Positions 1-12,060 of a DNA stretch of 64,000 nt are shown in pieces. Source of the DNA: Paulownia fortunei. Its lineage: Eukaryota; Streptophyta; Magnoliopsida; Lamiales; Paulowniaceae. The notes under the pieces were generated by a model. It ran no database searches, was not told where the DNA came from, and saw only the letters and a list, made by a program, of their open reading frames with translations. Within the stretch, counting starts at the first letter, position 1. Every line of letters starts with the position of its first letter. The stretch spans positions 17,200,071 through 17,264,070 of the forward strand of contig CM033118.1 of assembly GCA_019321725.1 (NCBI GenBank). Reading direction: 5' to 3'. A program made the translations under genes and the position numbers.

Positions 1-1330
1 CTTTCGTGCAGAGAAACAGTTGAACCTTTGGACTAACCACAAACAAGGCTAACAGATCCTCAGTGGGTGCAACGTGCACAATCCTACATTAGAAACATCA
101 GGTGTTTGTACATTAGACAATATTTTTCCTTCTTTTAACAATCTGTTTACCTGCAGGGGAAGTTTTATTAGATTGAGGATGATTCTGAGACATCCTTATC
201 CAAACTTATATTTTCTTTCTGTTTGATTGCTTTACATTCGTAGAATATGATCATGCAGTAAGATTATTCTTCTATACTGTTCTAAAGTTTTACTTAAATG
301 TGGAGTCCAAGAAACAGATACAGAGAAGAAAAGAAAAAAGTTCATCTCCATTGTCTGTGGTTGGAATTCAACTTTGCCTGGTCACTGACAAGACTGCAGA
401 ACCTCTAAGGACAAGGTTTTCATGTCGAATCGCATGGGCAACGATGGTGTCCCACACAAAAAACTTTCAGTCCTTGTTTGCCAGAGTGCTCAACTGTAAT
501 CAGCCAGCCAGGAGTGCTATTTGGGCTGGACCATGGGCATGATGTGCCACCCCAAATTTGAGGGTCACCACTAAGTCTTGCAAGTTGTGGTGTGGAGTGG
601 ACCCAGTTATTAATACATGCAAAGGTAAGGACTAGGGGCAGTTATAGTGCTGCTTCTCCCTTTCCATAAACGGATGACTTTCTCTATCATGACATTTTCT
701 CATCGCCATTTTCTTGTTAAGACCTTTTCAGTACTCTCTTTTAGCCATTAAGTGAAGCATTTCTCTTTTACTTTGGTGATTTGAATATAAGTTGAAATGT
801 GAAAGTGTGTGTGTGATTTATAAGATGACAGGTATTTGCCCTTTCGAACAAAAAATGTGTTGAATTGCAAATATTTTTTTTATTTATATGTACAACTTGT
901 TCATGGTAGTGTGAAGCATAGTATCAGGTCCTGTGCATATGGGGGCAATTTTTGTCTAATAATCATGTGGGACAGTACAATCACACTTGTTTGGCTCATA
1001 ACATTTATGCATGCTTGGCTATTATATCATTTCGTTATGTCCTGAGGATAATCCTTGTCCATATCCAAGGATAGGATCGCAAACGAAAATTTTACACAAT
1101 AGCTATATTAGCAATTATTTTGCATTAATTTTCTGATTGTGGAAAAATTAATCCCAGTTTGCCAGAAAAACTCAAATTATCTGATTGTTGTTCAGAATTC
1201 ATTTGGGACTCCATAATCATCTCTTTTTGAACACAACTGTGTGCCTACACTCCTTCCACAATCTACAGTGCCCTTCAATGCACATCCAGCCAAACTTCCA
1301 TGTTTTACTAGTGCCCGTTGGTTGGCTGTT
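1..1330. other. Intergenic or 3' end of an unseen upstream gene
   Basis: This stretch is less AT-rich than the DNA after it and could be the tail of a gene lying before the window. Acceptor-like pyrimidine tracts ending in AG occur near positions 11 and 156. All three frames meet stops soon after the first one, so only a short terminal exon would be possible. I recognise no protein family in either strand. Short open frames here (for example 300-542 and 836-1045) have no domain and no exon partners, and I treat them as chance. Confidence 0.3.
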
Positions 1331-1396
1331 TTATTGGTTGTCTCCGTCCTGTTTTAGAATTTATAAAATATTATATTTTATTATAAAAATAAATTA

Positions 1397-1645
1397 TTAA
1401 AGTGTTTGAATAAAAAAATATTGTTGAGTTTTAAGAATATTAGTAGGGATAAATTTTGTAATTAGAATTATAAAAATTAAAGGAGTTTGTGAAAAAATGT
1501 AAAAATAAATTAAAAATTTCAGTGTTTGGATTAAAAAATATCATTGAGTTTTTAGAATATTAGCCGTAACAAATTTTGTAATTAAAACTAATAAAATTAA
1601 AGGAGTTTGTGAATTTTTTTAAAAATAAATCAAAAAAACTTTTTA
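1397..1645. repeat. Two-copy tandem repeat, unit about 120 bp
   Basis: Two similar AT-rich units lie head to tail, beginning near 1,399 and 1,520. Each opens with a segment like AGTGTTTGRATWAAAAAATA, then holds TTGAGTTTT, AGAATATTAG and AATTAAAGGAGTTTGTGAA in the same order. They differ by scattered substitutions, so the duplication is old. No coding potential is seen. From about 1,750 to 2,480 only AT-rich sequence without recognisable features follows. Confidence 0.6.
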
Positions 1646-2539
1646 AAAAAAGAGTTTATAAATTCCTCTTCTAAAAATTTTACCAAATATTTTAGTACTA
1701 TCGTACATTTTGCAAAAGGCAGTTTCTAAACAAACTCATCAAGCCCACTTGTAAACCAATTCAATTTATACACACAGTCATGAATCTCATGGTAGTTGTG
1801 AGCATTTACTAATTTGAAAATGGCTAAATCCAACTTGTTGACTATTTGGATTTAAATAGACTGAAATCAAATATAGGATCCACATGCAATAAATTTAAAT
1901 ATATTCATGGGTATTATATTTAAAAAAAATATAGTCCTTTAAATGGATGTGGATTCTACCACTTTTGAAGGATTTGGATTTTTAATTAAGATTTAAAAAC
2001 TTAGCCAAATTCAGGTATAAAGGTTAAGTGGTCAAGAATTCATATCAAATCTAACTTGTTGACAAACTCTTAAACTGTGCCACCTAGAAAATAGTTTATC
2101 TCTTTGTAGAGTGGATAACGGGTAATAAATAGTTTTTTAGGTTGGCAAAGTCTTGAGGTAAATATAAACAAAAAAAAAATGAAAAAAAATTGCTTTATAC
2201 TTAATCTTTCACTCCCTCTGCCTTCTTATTTCTCCTTTGGTGTGAATAATTAGATTTTTTTTTTTAGTTTATTGTTGTTAATAATGAATCTCTTGTCTCT
2301 CTTCTCTTCAATACTTAACAGAATCACCACTATTCCTTCCTTAAAAATCATTATTGGCTTTTGAACAAGAATGCAATATTGAAGATTCATTTATATTGTG
2401 TGTTACAATAATATTGTCATAATATATTCGTATCGTTATTTTTTTTAATAATCTAAGTGTACAATGCTTACGCCTTATGAAGTAGGAGGCATGTTCCCTT
2501 GACACACCCATTAGTTTAAATTCGTGTTAACAGTGTACA

Positions 2540-2710
2540 TATACTTAGGTCGGCAATTTGACACGTGACTCCTGTTTGGAGCAACAATACACATTAGTTC
2601 ACCTCTTATGCGGTCTTATTAAAGACTCAAGGGGAATCAAACCGTCGATCTTCACATTGGTATTCCAAGCGCTATACATTACATCACTTCACGTGGAGGT
2701 TCGTATTATT
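2540..2710 (-). mobile_element. Possible tRNA-derived SINE fragment
   Basis: On the minus strand a segment resembles a tRNA D-arm to T-arm stretch, with a good pol III B-box match (GGTTTGATTCC, complement of about 2,632-2,642). The A-box is poor and no tail or target duplication is clear. It could be a SINE relic or a chance match inside another repeat. Confidence 0.3.
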
Positions 2711-3427
2711 ATTAATTTTTTTTATTCGTTATCATTTTTTATCAGTGTTGCATATTGTTATTCTTTCAAATATAATAATGTCTTTAAGTGATCAATTGAA
2801 ATTTAATTAGTCTTGGTGTCATAAAGTCTCGATCTTGCAAAAATTTGAAGCGATCGAGCTGTTCAACAATTCTTTCACAAACTCAGGATAAAATCGTCTT
2901 TGTCGGAGTCTTAGTTCCACTATGAAGAACCTAAACATTGTCCAACACAAATAATGGGCCAAGGCCCTTAAAAATTTGGGTTTAAGACTAATCAACAGTG
3001 ACGTCCGAGCCCAACACCAAGTTAGTGTGTCCAAGGTTCTTTATTTTGATTCTCCTTGCAGTATATTCAAATTCAAAACATTTTCAAGAAAAAAAGAATT
3101 AATTTTTGAACACTATATTTTATAGTAATGTTTACTAAATTTAAATAATGATCATATTTTTTGGCTATATTTACGATGTAAGAGTGAACATGGTGTTAAT
3201 AAGGTCAATGATTTCAATTCCACTTAGTGAATAATGAAAACAAACATTATAACAGAAAGTTATTATTCTAGTATTTCTTCTAATTATTCGTCCCCGTTTC
3301 CCTTTTAAAGTACTACCACAACCTCGAATCAATTTATGTAACCATATCATTAATGTACTATACAAAGTAGACAATTTCATTTCATTGATACAACGAGCGT
3401 GTATCTCGCCACATATTTAATAAACAT

Positions 3428-3428
3428 T

Positions 3429-3459
<31 letters not shown>

Positions 3460-3575
3460 GTGGGTAAATGTGTGTAAATATATGATGAGATATATATTCG
3501 ATACACATCATTGTGTGTAGCATTTACAAGACTCTTGGTGTAAAAGATACTACACCAGGTAATATTTTATATATA

Positions 3576-3607
<32 letters not shown>

Positions 3608-3610
3608 TAC
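3428..3610. repeat. CA/TA and TA microsatellites
   Basis: A (CA)n run passes into (TA)n at about 3,429-3,460, and a longer nearly pure TA tract lies at about 3,567-3,608. The DNA between them is AT-rich and non-coding. From about 3,660 to 4,430 nothing recognisable is seen. Confidence 0.85.
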
Positions 3611-4439
3611 TATACATTTTATACATACTCATATATATGAGTATGAGTGTGTGTAAATATAGGATAAAATGTATACTTTTGGGATTTTAGTCTCGATTAA
3701 GAAAGGGCTTGAGAAACTTTCTAGTTATAAATTGGGGTAAACCATTAGATGTAACATCTACAAAATTTTAGTAACATTATTTCAAAATAAAAAGTATTAT
3801 TAATAGGTAAACCTAATAAATCCTTATTAATTACAAGTGAGAATTGTTAATTATTCATAAAATATGTAATGAGATGTGATTCTAAGACATCATGGTATCA
3901 TAATTCAACTATTAAGATTTGATGAATCTATCAAAGTATTTAGATTGTGTCGCACACGTTCATCAAGTGTGGAAGCAAATAGGATTTCAAGAAAATGAGA
4001 TCCATTGACTTTTAGAAGTTTGAGAAATATTTTTGTGTGAATGCCCTTGTCCATAAAATTTATTTGTTTGTGCATTTCCTAATTTTGATGATATTGATTC
4101 TATATTTTTTGGATCTAACATTATTTCCTCTGTCTTAATGCATATGTTCCATTTTGACTGTATCGAAATTTTAAATAAGAGTTAAAAGAAGTGTTTTTTT
4201 TAGTATTTTTACTCTTTTATTTTTTTGTAATAATAATTGAGAGTATTATTACTTTGCTGAGAGTTCAATTTTGAAAAAAAAATCAATACTTTGGGGAAAT
4301 AGTTATTGGACATCCAATAAAAAAGTAGAGCATTCAGTTTGTTGGGGGACAAAATAATTTTATTATTATTATAATTTGTTTATTTAATTTAAATGATAGC
4401 CTAGCAGATAGACTAAGCTACAAAGGTGGGCTTGTCTTG

Positions 4440-5480
4440 ACTGCCTTATGCTAGGCCTGACCACGATTTAGTAATTATCGTTTGCGGTTCGAAATCGTTG
4501 ATTTCGCGATCCAAGAAAATCTCCATTGTTAACCTTAATCATCAAGGTTAATTATGGTTCGGATTTTGGAACCACCAATTTCGATTTTAGTTAATCGTCG
4601 GTCCGATTTCGATTCCAACCCTTATATTTATAAAAAATATTGTTACTTTATGAATTTAATGAAAAAAAAATTAATTTAAATTTGAAAAAAAAATAACTAA
4701 ATTTTAAGTATATGATCCAGACCAAAAGTGGCTAATTTAATTTATGAAATTTCTAAAAAATAATTTTTCCATTTACACTGCATTGATAAAACATAATTTA
4801 CTAAATTTTAATTTTTGGAGTTAATGTTATCATATAAAATCGATTGAATATTACAATAATTTAATAATACTAAATGAGAAATTGGAGAATAAATAATAGA
4901 TATTGTAAAGTAATATTATTAAATATTTTTAAAAAATTATAAATTTATTTATTATTAAGATAATTGTAAAGTAGCATCATTAGATAATTTTCAAAACTTT
5001 ACTTATTATTAAGATAAAATATAGAATGCTTAAATATAAGACTTGATTTGTAACTTGTTGAAACTAATTAATTAAATTTAAAGAGGGACACAATACTAAT
5101 TATATTGATTTTAGAAACAACACAAGCAATTTAAGGGGACAAAAAATGAAAAAACAAATTATGAGACTTATTTATACACTTATTCAAAATTATAAATATA
5201 TGATTCATTAGTTCAGTTGATTAGAGTGTTTTGTTAATAACTTAGAGGTCACAAGTTCAACACCTGTATAAAACACTTTTACACTATTTTGATTAAAAAT
5301 TAAAAAATCGTCCAATCAAGCCTAGCGGTTCCGATCCGTGGCCAACCCGGCGATTCACATATTAGATGAACCGTAATCAATCCGTGAGCTCACGAGCCAA
5401 TTGACAGTTATGACCCGGGAATCACCTGTTGACAACGGTCCGATCACGGGTGGGATCCAGTTTAGACTCGATCCGCGGTC
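4440..5480. mobile_element. Degenerate DNA-transposon-like element with GGTTC-rich ends
   Basis: Both ends are relatively GC-rich and dense in GGTTC, CGATTTC and GATCCG-type words (about 4,440-4,620 and 5,310-5,480), while the middle is AT-rich and non-coding. This ends-versus-middle pattern is typical of non-autonomous hAT-like plant elements with subterminal repeats. I could not define perfect terminal inverted repeats or a target-site duplication, so the limits are approximate. Confidence 0.4.
5200..5272 (+). pseudogene. tRNA-Ile(AAT)-like relic
   Basis: The segment follows the order of a plant tRNA-Ile: ATTAGTTCAGTTGATTAGAG as D-arm/A-box, TTGTTAATAAC as anticodon arm with AAT anticodon, then GGTCACAAGTTCAACACCTG as variable loop and T-arm. 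The acceptor ends do not pair well and several stem bases are mutated, so it is unlikely to make a working tRNA. It may be a decayed tRNA gene or the head of a tRNA-derived element. Confidence 0.5.
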
Positions 5481-5579
5481 GGTTCTACCTTATACCTCAA
5501 AGTCAACTATTCCATTCCATTTATCATTTGTTAAAATCATAAATTGAATTTGAGTCAAATTACTTGGTTAGATTAGGTA

Positions 5580-5955
5580 ATAATCATTTTTTTTATTTTT
5601 TAATTTAAATTTTCAATTAACAAAATTTTATTAAAAAATAGATAAAAATTAAATAATAGAATTATAAATATATTTTTTATTTATTATATTTTAGTTTTTG
5701 GGTGAAAAATAAAAAATAGTATAAAATAAATAGCAAGTCCAAAAATATTATATGAAAATTATATATATAAGTTATAATTCGATTTTTGGTTCGATTCGAT
5801 TAACCGAAATCAAAAGTTAAAATCAAACTGGCCAAAATTTAGAAATTAAAAAACTAAAAAATTTTAATTTAATTTCGGTGCAAACCAAAATTTTAATATC
5901 AGTTCAATTCAGTCAGTTAATCGAATTATTAGGATCAGTTGCTCCTATTTATATA
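5580..5955. mobile_element. Fragment of a GGTTCGATT/AACCGAA-rich MITE-like element
   Basis: Words such as TTTTTGGTTCGATTCGATTA followed by ACCGAAATC, and TCAGTTAATCGAATT near the right end, recur in the better preserved element at 21,361-21,875. The left end cannot be placed, so this looks like a truncated relative. The rest of 5,960-6,540 is AT-rich without recognised features. Confidence 0.4.
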
Positions 5956-6539
5956 TCTAAAGTGAAAGTTATTTTTATATTTTATTAATAATTATTTAAA
6001 TTAGTATAAATTCAAAATAATAATACGATATCACTAATTCAGAACAATTATTTCTGAAAATAATATTATAAACATACACAAATTTTTTCATTTTTTTTAT
6101 TTTTTTATCTAAAATTCTAACCCTGGAAGATGGGAATCATTTTTGGAACCAAAAGAATTTTTTTTTTTCAATTCCCATAACGTAATTACTTGAATATCAT
6201 CCAATTATACGAAGCTCTATTTAGTATCAACTCTTAACATAGTTGACTTTTAAGATATAAATATATAATACTCCATCCCTTTAATTCGAATTATTTATAT
6301 CTATATTAGGATTGAGTTTTATATGAGAGTTAAAAAAAATTATATTCTTTACGATTTTACATTTACACACACTTTTTGTGAGTTAGTATGAAATATCATC
6401 ATTTAAGTGAGAATATACTTTAAAAATTTTATAATCTTATAAGAACCATAAAAAAAATATTATTTAAGATATTTATTTTAAAAAAATAAAAATATTGAAT
6501 TATATACAGAAATAATATTATTAGTTTCTTGTTCTTGTT

Positions 6540-6830
6540 TCTTTTACTTCGTCAATAAAAAATTAGAAGCAACAAATGTTGTGATTCCCCACTCAGACAG
6601 AGATTGATTGGAACTTGATTCCTTGTTTTTTCCTCTACTCTTCTTCCCCTTTCATTGTCAGACTTCAACATCTCCACAGTCAATCTCCATTTCATCTTAT
6701 ATATTTCAGAGTGGAGTTCTTTACAGTATACTTCCATTATTTTGTGGTCTATTTTGTAGATTATTATATGTTGGTGGTGGTGAAGAGGAATTAATGCAAT
6801 TTGTTGTGCTCATTACAAATAAATAATGAG
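6540..6830. other. Unassigned pocket of moderate GC
   Basis: About 290 bases with CT-rich composition and overlapping short open frames on both strands (61 and 72 codons). None matches a family I know, and there are no convincing splice partners. It may be a relic of a leader or exon. I make no functional call. Confidence 0.2.
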
Positions 6831-6839
6831 CATAAGAAA

Positions 6840-8560
6840 GTGACTAAGACAACTAATATTTTAGAAAATAGTATTTTTATTCTTTTAATATTTAAATAAT
6901 TTTATATTCTACTATATTTTCACTAATTATAATAAAAATAATATTAACAAAATATCTACAGTTGAAAATATCCACAACAAAATAATATTGATAAAACGTA
7001 TCAGTTAGAAATATTTCTGAAAATATATTATATAATTTTTTCTAATATAACATCCAGACACAATTTCATAAATACCAAAAGTGTAAGTGAATTAAATGTT
7101 CTCAAAACGTTAGATGTAGGAAAACAATTGCAAGGTAAAAAAAAAAAAAATTTCAAATTTATGGGTTTTGACAATAATTGATATATATTTTTTTTTTTAA
7201 AAAAAGCGACGATTTATCTTACTTGAAGAATATAGATGATTATGAGCAAAATTTAAATAGAGAGTAATTAGCTGATACATTGAGAGTTTTACCTTTCATA
7301 GGGTGACTAAATGTATATGTATATATATGATAAATTTCCTACATTAGAAATATAGAACCAAAAATAATAAAAAGTCAAATGAATTTAAGACACATCAAAA
7401 TGAATAAATAGGGGTATTTTATAACCATAGGTGATGACATAGGAATTATCTTCCCGTGACAAGGTCTCTTAAATTCTTGGATTTCAACCTTTTAAATCGA
7501 AAATTTTGTATTATTGAACTCATATTATTATTGAGTCCATCATAAAAGATAATAATATCGTACGTTCTCATTTTGAAAATTATGTACCTTTAAAACAAAA
7601 AATCCTGCAATTTCATAAATATATGCAAACATACTTCCATTTCAAATAAAATAAAAATTATCATTTTGTTAATTATAATTCCTACTTAAAATGAATTCAA
7701 ATATATTTAGGCCATAAGTGGAATAACATAATTCTATTGCTTTCTAATATACACATACCAAACCATGATAAAGACAATTTTTCATGATTAAATTCATAAT
7801 AAATCCAAAATTAAACATGAATTTGCTTACTACCTAAAGTCGTCACTCTTTCTTAAATTTTTTGTCTATGTAAATTGCACTATCTCAAGAGTGACATTGA
7901 GTATAACCACTAGTATTAGTATTTAAACGCAAGTGAGCAAGAATTAAATAAATATTGGACATTAATTAATTAAAAAATCAGCAGTCGACATCTCTTTTCC
8001 TTTTTAATTATTTTTCCTCTTTTGTCTTAAAATAGACACTAAGGTTCGTTTGGTAGGTCCAATGTTGTAGCATTAGCAAAAATAAGTTCACACCAATTTG
8101 TTCGAATTTGAAATTAATTAAAAGAAAATTAAATTTATACACATTTTACATTCCCAAAAGAGTGACTTATCGTAAGTGGAGTATAATACGACCTCTGTCC
8201 CAAAGCAATTAACTAGTTAATTTGATTATTTTTCTTAGTACACTTGCAAATAATTTATTCAATTTTTAAGAGGTAATTGAGTATATTAAATAACATGACA
8301 AATATTAATAATTGAAAATTTAGTAGCATTAAAATTATCAAAGAATTAACATAATAAATTAATCAAAATATTAAAGAGTAAGATCTGTACTGTAAAAAAC
8401 GAAACAATTAATTGAAACAGAAAGAGCTAGTAATTTAATAGTTATTGTAAAATTAATTGAGTTAGTCAACTAGGTTTAAATTTGAGTTTTCAGAGGAAAC
8501 TATACGAGTGTGGTGTAAATTATGACTCTGTCAACTGCAATAATAGATGAAACTTTTTTT
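6840..8560. other. AT-rich intergenic DNA
   Basis: No gene, RNA gene or well-bounded repeat is seen. Open frames are shorter than 60 codons and the sequence is dominated by A/T runs. Confidence 0.6.
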
Positions 8561-8563
8561 TTT

Positions 8564-8606
8564 GGGGGGGGGTGCGGGGTGGGGGGGGGGGGGGTGGTGC
8601 GGGGGG
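8564..8606 (+). repeat. G-rich tract with G-quadruplex potential
   Basis: Runs of 9, 4, 14 and 6 guanines are separated by one to six other bases on the plus strand, right after a poly-T run. Four or more G-runs of at least four within 45 bases is enough to fold as a G-quadruplex in principle. The exact run lengths are uncertain because long homopolymers are often mis-assembled. Confidence 0.7.
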
Positions 8607-8788
8607 ATATTTGTGCTTGTTTTTTTGAATTATTTATATGAAATGATTATCGAAAAGAAATGAATAAGTGGAAAACAAAAATTCACATTAATTCAAGAAT
8701 AAATCCAAAAGTTGAATATAATAGTTGGCATCAATCAATTTTATAGAATATCTTTTAATTTTTGTGATCTACTATAATTCTTACACCG

Positions 8789-8791
<3 letters not shown>

Positions 8792-8826
<35 letters not shown>
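8792..8826. repeat. TA microsatellite
   Basis: Nearly pure (TA)n tract of about 34 bases. Confidence 0.9.
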
Positions 8827-8830
<4 letters not shown>

Positions 8831-8929
8831 CTCTAAAATATTCATGCATTTATTTGTTTGTAATACATTCATAACATGTACCTACATATATATAATTATT
8901 ACTTCATGATCCAAGTCAATCCATTTATT

Positions 8930-9245
8930 AAAATTGAGTCAGTTGATTAAATCAATAAGCCAGTCAATATTTTTAAAATCAAAATATATCGGTTGATCAG
9001 TTCATCTGCGAATTAATGATCGACTATATTTATTTAAGTTTAAATTTGGTATTTAGTTATATATATATATATGAATTTTTGAATTTTGAATTATCTTAAA
9101 TATATTTTTTATTGATTATTTATTTTTTATTTTATACATAATATTTAATTTATTATATTATTTATTTTATATAATATAATATTAAATAAATTTATTAAGT
9201 TGGCCCAATTGTTGAACCGCTGATTGAATCATTGTACACTATTAA
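8930..9245 (-). mobile_element. MITE-like element, family A copy 1
   Basis: Read on the minus strand it runs parallel to the elements at about 20,520, 30,850 and 37,150: a GATTCAA/GGTTCAAC left end, an AT-rich middle containing TATTATATTATATAAAATAA, and a right end with AACTGATCAACCGAT and ATTTTAAAAATATTGA. It is non-coding. It lies just before the leader of the HD-Zip gene and so could overlap its distal promoter. Confidence 0.5.
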
Positions 9246-9608
9246 TTTTATCATCGTTCCCACTGCGACAACAGACCTAAAAAACACCGAGCCCAATCAC
9301 CCAATTAGCTATCCGGTTTTCTGTGAATTTCCCTAGCCCTTCTTTTTCATCTACTTTTCCACCTTGCCAAACACACCTAAAAAAGTGCACCCAAGGAATC
9401 CTCCTTATTAGCTCAGCTATTCTGGACTTTTTGCTCTTAAAATATATCAACTCAAAGGAAGAAGAATTTCCTCTCCTCTATGTCAATTCTCAACCCTCGA
9501 AGTTCTTCCCTTTCCATCCAGAAATAAGAGAAAACTTACAATTTTCTCGAACTTTTTCCTTCCAAACAACCGGTGACTTCGCCTTCTCCAGGAGGGTTTT
9601 CTTCTTAA

Positions 9609-9806
9609 TCTGACCAACTCTCCAGCTCCTCCCTCTGCCCTCAAAAAACACCCACGATATGTACTAGTTTTTCCTGTAGTTCGTTTTTTCTTTTTTTGGC
9701 TTTGAAAAAGTGTAGAGAAGTGATGGGTGTGATGAGCAGCCGTTGTTCCTACACTTCCCATATCACAGAAATCATCATCACCAGCTTCTTTCGCCACAAA
9801 TTTTGA
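9609..9806 (+). CDS. Upstream ORF in the HAT5-like leader; AUG part 9,723-9,806
   Basis: A frame stays open from 9,609 to the TGA at 9,804-9,806, ahead of the HD-Zip start at 9,972. Its first in-frame AUG is at 9,723 and gives a 27-residue peptide beginning MGVMSSRCSYTSHITE. The codons before that AUG also read like a protein (CTSFSCSSFF, then ALKKCREV), but the in-frame codon before CTS is ATA, not ATG; an ACG precedes it. Known: the Arabidopsis ATHB-1 mRNA carries a conserved peptide uORF, named CPuORF33, that represses translation of the main ORF. Inferred: this may be its counterpart. I cannot compare the peptides here, and whether translation starts at 9,723 or at a non-AUG codon is open. 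Confidence 0.45.
   Translation, partial: SDQLSSSSLCPQKTPTICTSFSCSSFFLFLALKKCREVMGVMSSRCSYTSHITEIIITSFFRHKF
9659..9667 (+). promoter_or_regulatory. Minimal uORF ATG-TAC-TAG
   Basis: A two-codon upstream ORF overlaps, in another frame, the longer uORF of the HAT5-like leader. It lies 64 bases before the AUG at 9,723. Further leader AUGs occur at 9,323, at 9,480 and at 9,910 (a four-codon ORF ending in TGA). If transcribed, they would all tax scanning to the main start. Confidence 0.4.
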
Positions 9807-9971
9807 AATTTATTTCTTTAGATAGCTCTCAAAGGAGATTCAGGTAAAGGGTCTGGTGGGAGAATTCAAGGGAAAAAAGAATACTAGAAAATATAGAAGC
9901 AGTCCAGAAATGGCGGATTCTTGAAAATATCCATATTTATTGTACTGCTCTGAGTGAAAAGCTATTCAGAT

Positions 9972-11539
9972 ATGGCGGGTCGCGGGGTGGTCTATGGCGG
10001 TGGTGATGCTCTGAATCGGACGCAGAAACTCAAGATTTCTTCCCATGATCAGCCTCTAGATTCTATGTTTGCATCTGCTCCTTCAAAGTCTTTTCTTGGT
10101 ATGTGATTTTCATCATCCCCCAACCCCCTCACTTAAAATAAAATAAAATAAAGCATTCAGCGTTGACTTTTTGCTGATGGTATGTGCATTGGACTTATGT
10201 TTTTAGTTTGTAAATTATGATTAGTTCTGCAAATTGGATTCAGGCTTGAATTTTATATGCTTCTGTTTGTGGAAATTCATGATTTTTGGGACGGTGGAAT
10301 TGTAAATTAATTTGTGTTATTAGTAGAACTCGTGAGAATTTTACATCTGCATAGCTAACACCCCTTTTTTCATCTCCCAGAAAATTATTCTAACTTCAAA
10401 ATCTCTGCAGAAATTACTCTGTTGACAGCATGAATTGGATACTAAACTGACTCAATTCAGTGGCCTTAAGCTCTGCTTGTCTGTAATTATGTAATTTGTA
10501 TATAGTTTAAGGCCAGAAATGAGAAGAGTTCTTTGAGGGTACCTCAGAAATGGACTATTTGCTTGCTTTGACATTCTGTTATTCATCTATTATCATTGTG
10601 TTGTGTGTATCAGTGTCAGGCTCAAGTTCAATGCTTAGTTTCGGAGCTGTTGGTGGAGTAAACAGATCAGGAAACTCGTTTTTCCAATCTTTTGACCAGG
10701 AAGAGTGTGGAGATGAATTCTTAGATGAGTATTTTAACCAACCAGAAAAAAAGAGGCGTCTTTCGGTGGACCAAGCCCAGTTTCTTGAGAGGAGTTTTGA
10801 GGCAGAGAATAAACTTGAACCAGAAAGGAGGATCCAGCTTGCAAAGGAGGTTGGTTTGCAGCCTCGACAAATTGCAATATGGTTCCAAAACCGCCGGGCA
10901 CGCTGGAAGACAAGGCAGCTGGAAACAGATTATGAAACATTACATGCAAGCTATAACAGCCTGAAAACCGACTATGATAACCTTCTGAAGGAGAATGAGA
11001 AACTAAAAGCAGAGGTAATGATCAATCAATCTGAAATATTGGTTCTAAATTGTTGACTCTGGACATGCTCATGTGATATTCCTTTTTTCAACCAGGTTCT
11101 TCGTCTCAAACACAATGGACTTGCCAGAGATACAGAGAAAGCAAACTTACAATTGTGTGACACTAAGGAACTGTCCCAAGCAATGCCAATAGAAGCCATT
11201 GCTGATATGATTTCTGAAGATGAAGAATCCAAAATGTCAGCAGTGGCTTTCAAGAATGAAGAACAAAGCTCAGCAAAAAGTGATTTAACCAATGTAGACA
11301 GTCCCCGGTTGACTGATGGGATTCACTATTCTCTTGTAGAATCAGGCGACTCGTCTCATGTCCTTGAACCCGATCAGTCGGATTTATCACAGAATGGAGA
11401 AGATGACTTGAACGAGGAATTATTGCCGCCTGATTATATCTTTCCTGTGATTGAAGATGCTCATTGTCACCCGCCTGCAAGTTCCTTTTACTACGGATTT
11501 CCAGTTGAAGATCATGCCTTCAGTTTCTGGTCATACTGA
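9972..11539 (+). CDS. HAT5-like: Class I HD-Zip transcription factor, HAT5/ATHB-1 type
   Basis: Nuclear DNA-binding protein of 321 residues from three exons: 9,972-10,098, 10,620-11,014 and 11,096-11,539, all with GT-AG introns and matching phase. The homeodomain starts at KKRRLS (86) and ends around residue 143; helix 3 reads [14 protein letters not shown] (127-140). Ala128 and Trp138 mark class I rather than class II. A leucine zipper follows directly, with leucines at 143, 150, 157, 164, 171 and 178, exactly every seven residues. The tail is acidic and ends in an aromatic FSFWSY motif, as in the activation motif of this subgroup. Known: class I HD-Zips bind CAATNATTG as dimers and act in growth and light or stress responses. 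The start at 9,972 gives an N-terminus joining in frame to exon 2. Upstream ORFs suggest translational control. Confidence 0.93.
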
Positions 11540-11618
11540 GCTCTATTGGTATATTTCTATGATTTCTATAACTTATTTTCTTATTTCAAGCATCTGTAAG
11601 GCAATATGAAGTATCTGT

Positions 11619-11624
11619 AATAAA
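11619..11624 (+). terminator. Candidate polyadenylation signal AATAAA
   Basis: A canonical AATAAA lies 80 bases after the stop codon of the HD-Zip gene, in a T-rich 3' flank. Plant signals are loose, so this is only a candidate. Confidence 0.4.
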
Positions 11625-12060
11625 TGCCAACTATAATCTCCAATCCCGTGGTCTGGCCATGTTGCAAAGTTTCATATGTACTCTTGTTCTGTCACAATCC
11701 TATTTCCAGCATCTGCTGTGTGAGAATTTTAATGACTAAATCAATACAAAAGCCTGTAAATTCTCCAGTCGCATAGTTGAACAGTCTCTCTCTCTTGTCG
11801 CCCTTACAGAAAAATCCGCAAGTTATGCCTTTTTCACAGGAGATCAGGAGATTAGAATATCACTGTGTTGAATGCCAACAATAAAGTACGACTGAACTTC
11901 AAACGGAGAGTTAATCAAAGAAGACTTGAGTTCTTGGGATCGAATTGCACAAGATGTGTTGTTATTAGTCTATTTTTATTGTAGTTGATTGTTAATATAC
12001 GCTTGAGTTAGATGACTCAAGATGAGAGCGATTATACAAATAATTGTGAGATGATACACT

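Noticed and set aside
300..542. 80-codon frame near the window start
   Set aside because: No recognisable domain, no splice partner and no codon pattern; could be part of a 3' untranslated region.
9323..9613. 96-codon frame before the HD-Zip gene as a separate gene
   Set aside because: No family match and it lies in the presumed leader; at most an upstream ORF.
9483..9797. 104-codon minus-strand frame
   Set aside because: Antisense to the HD-Zip leader, basic low-complexity content, no domain.
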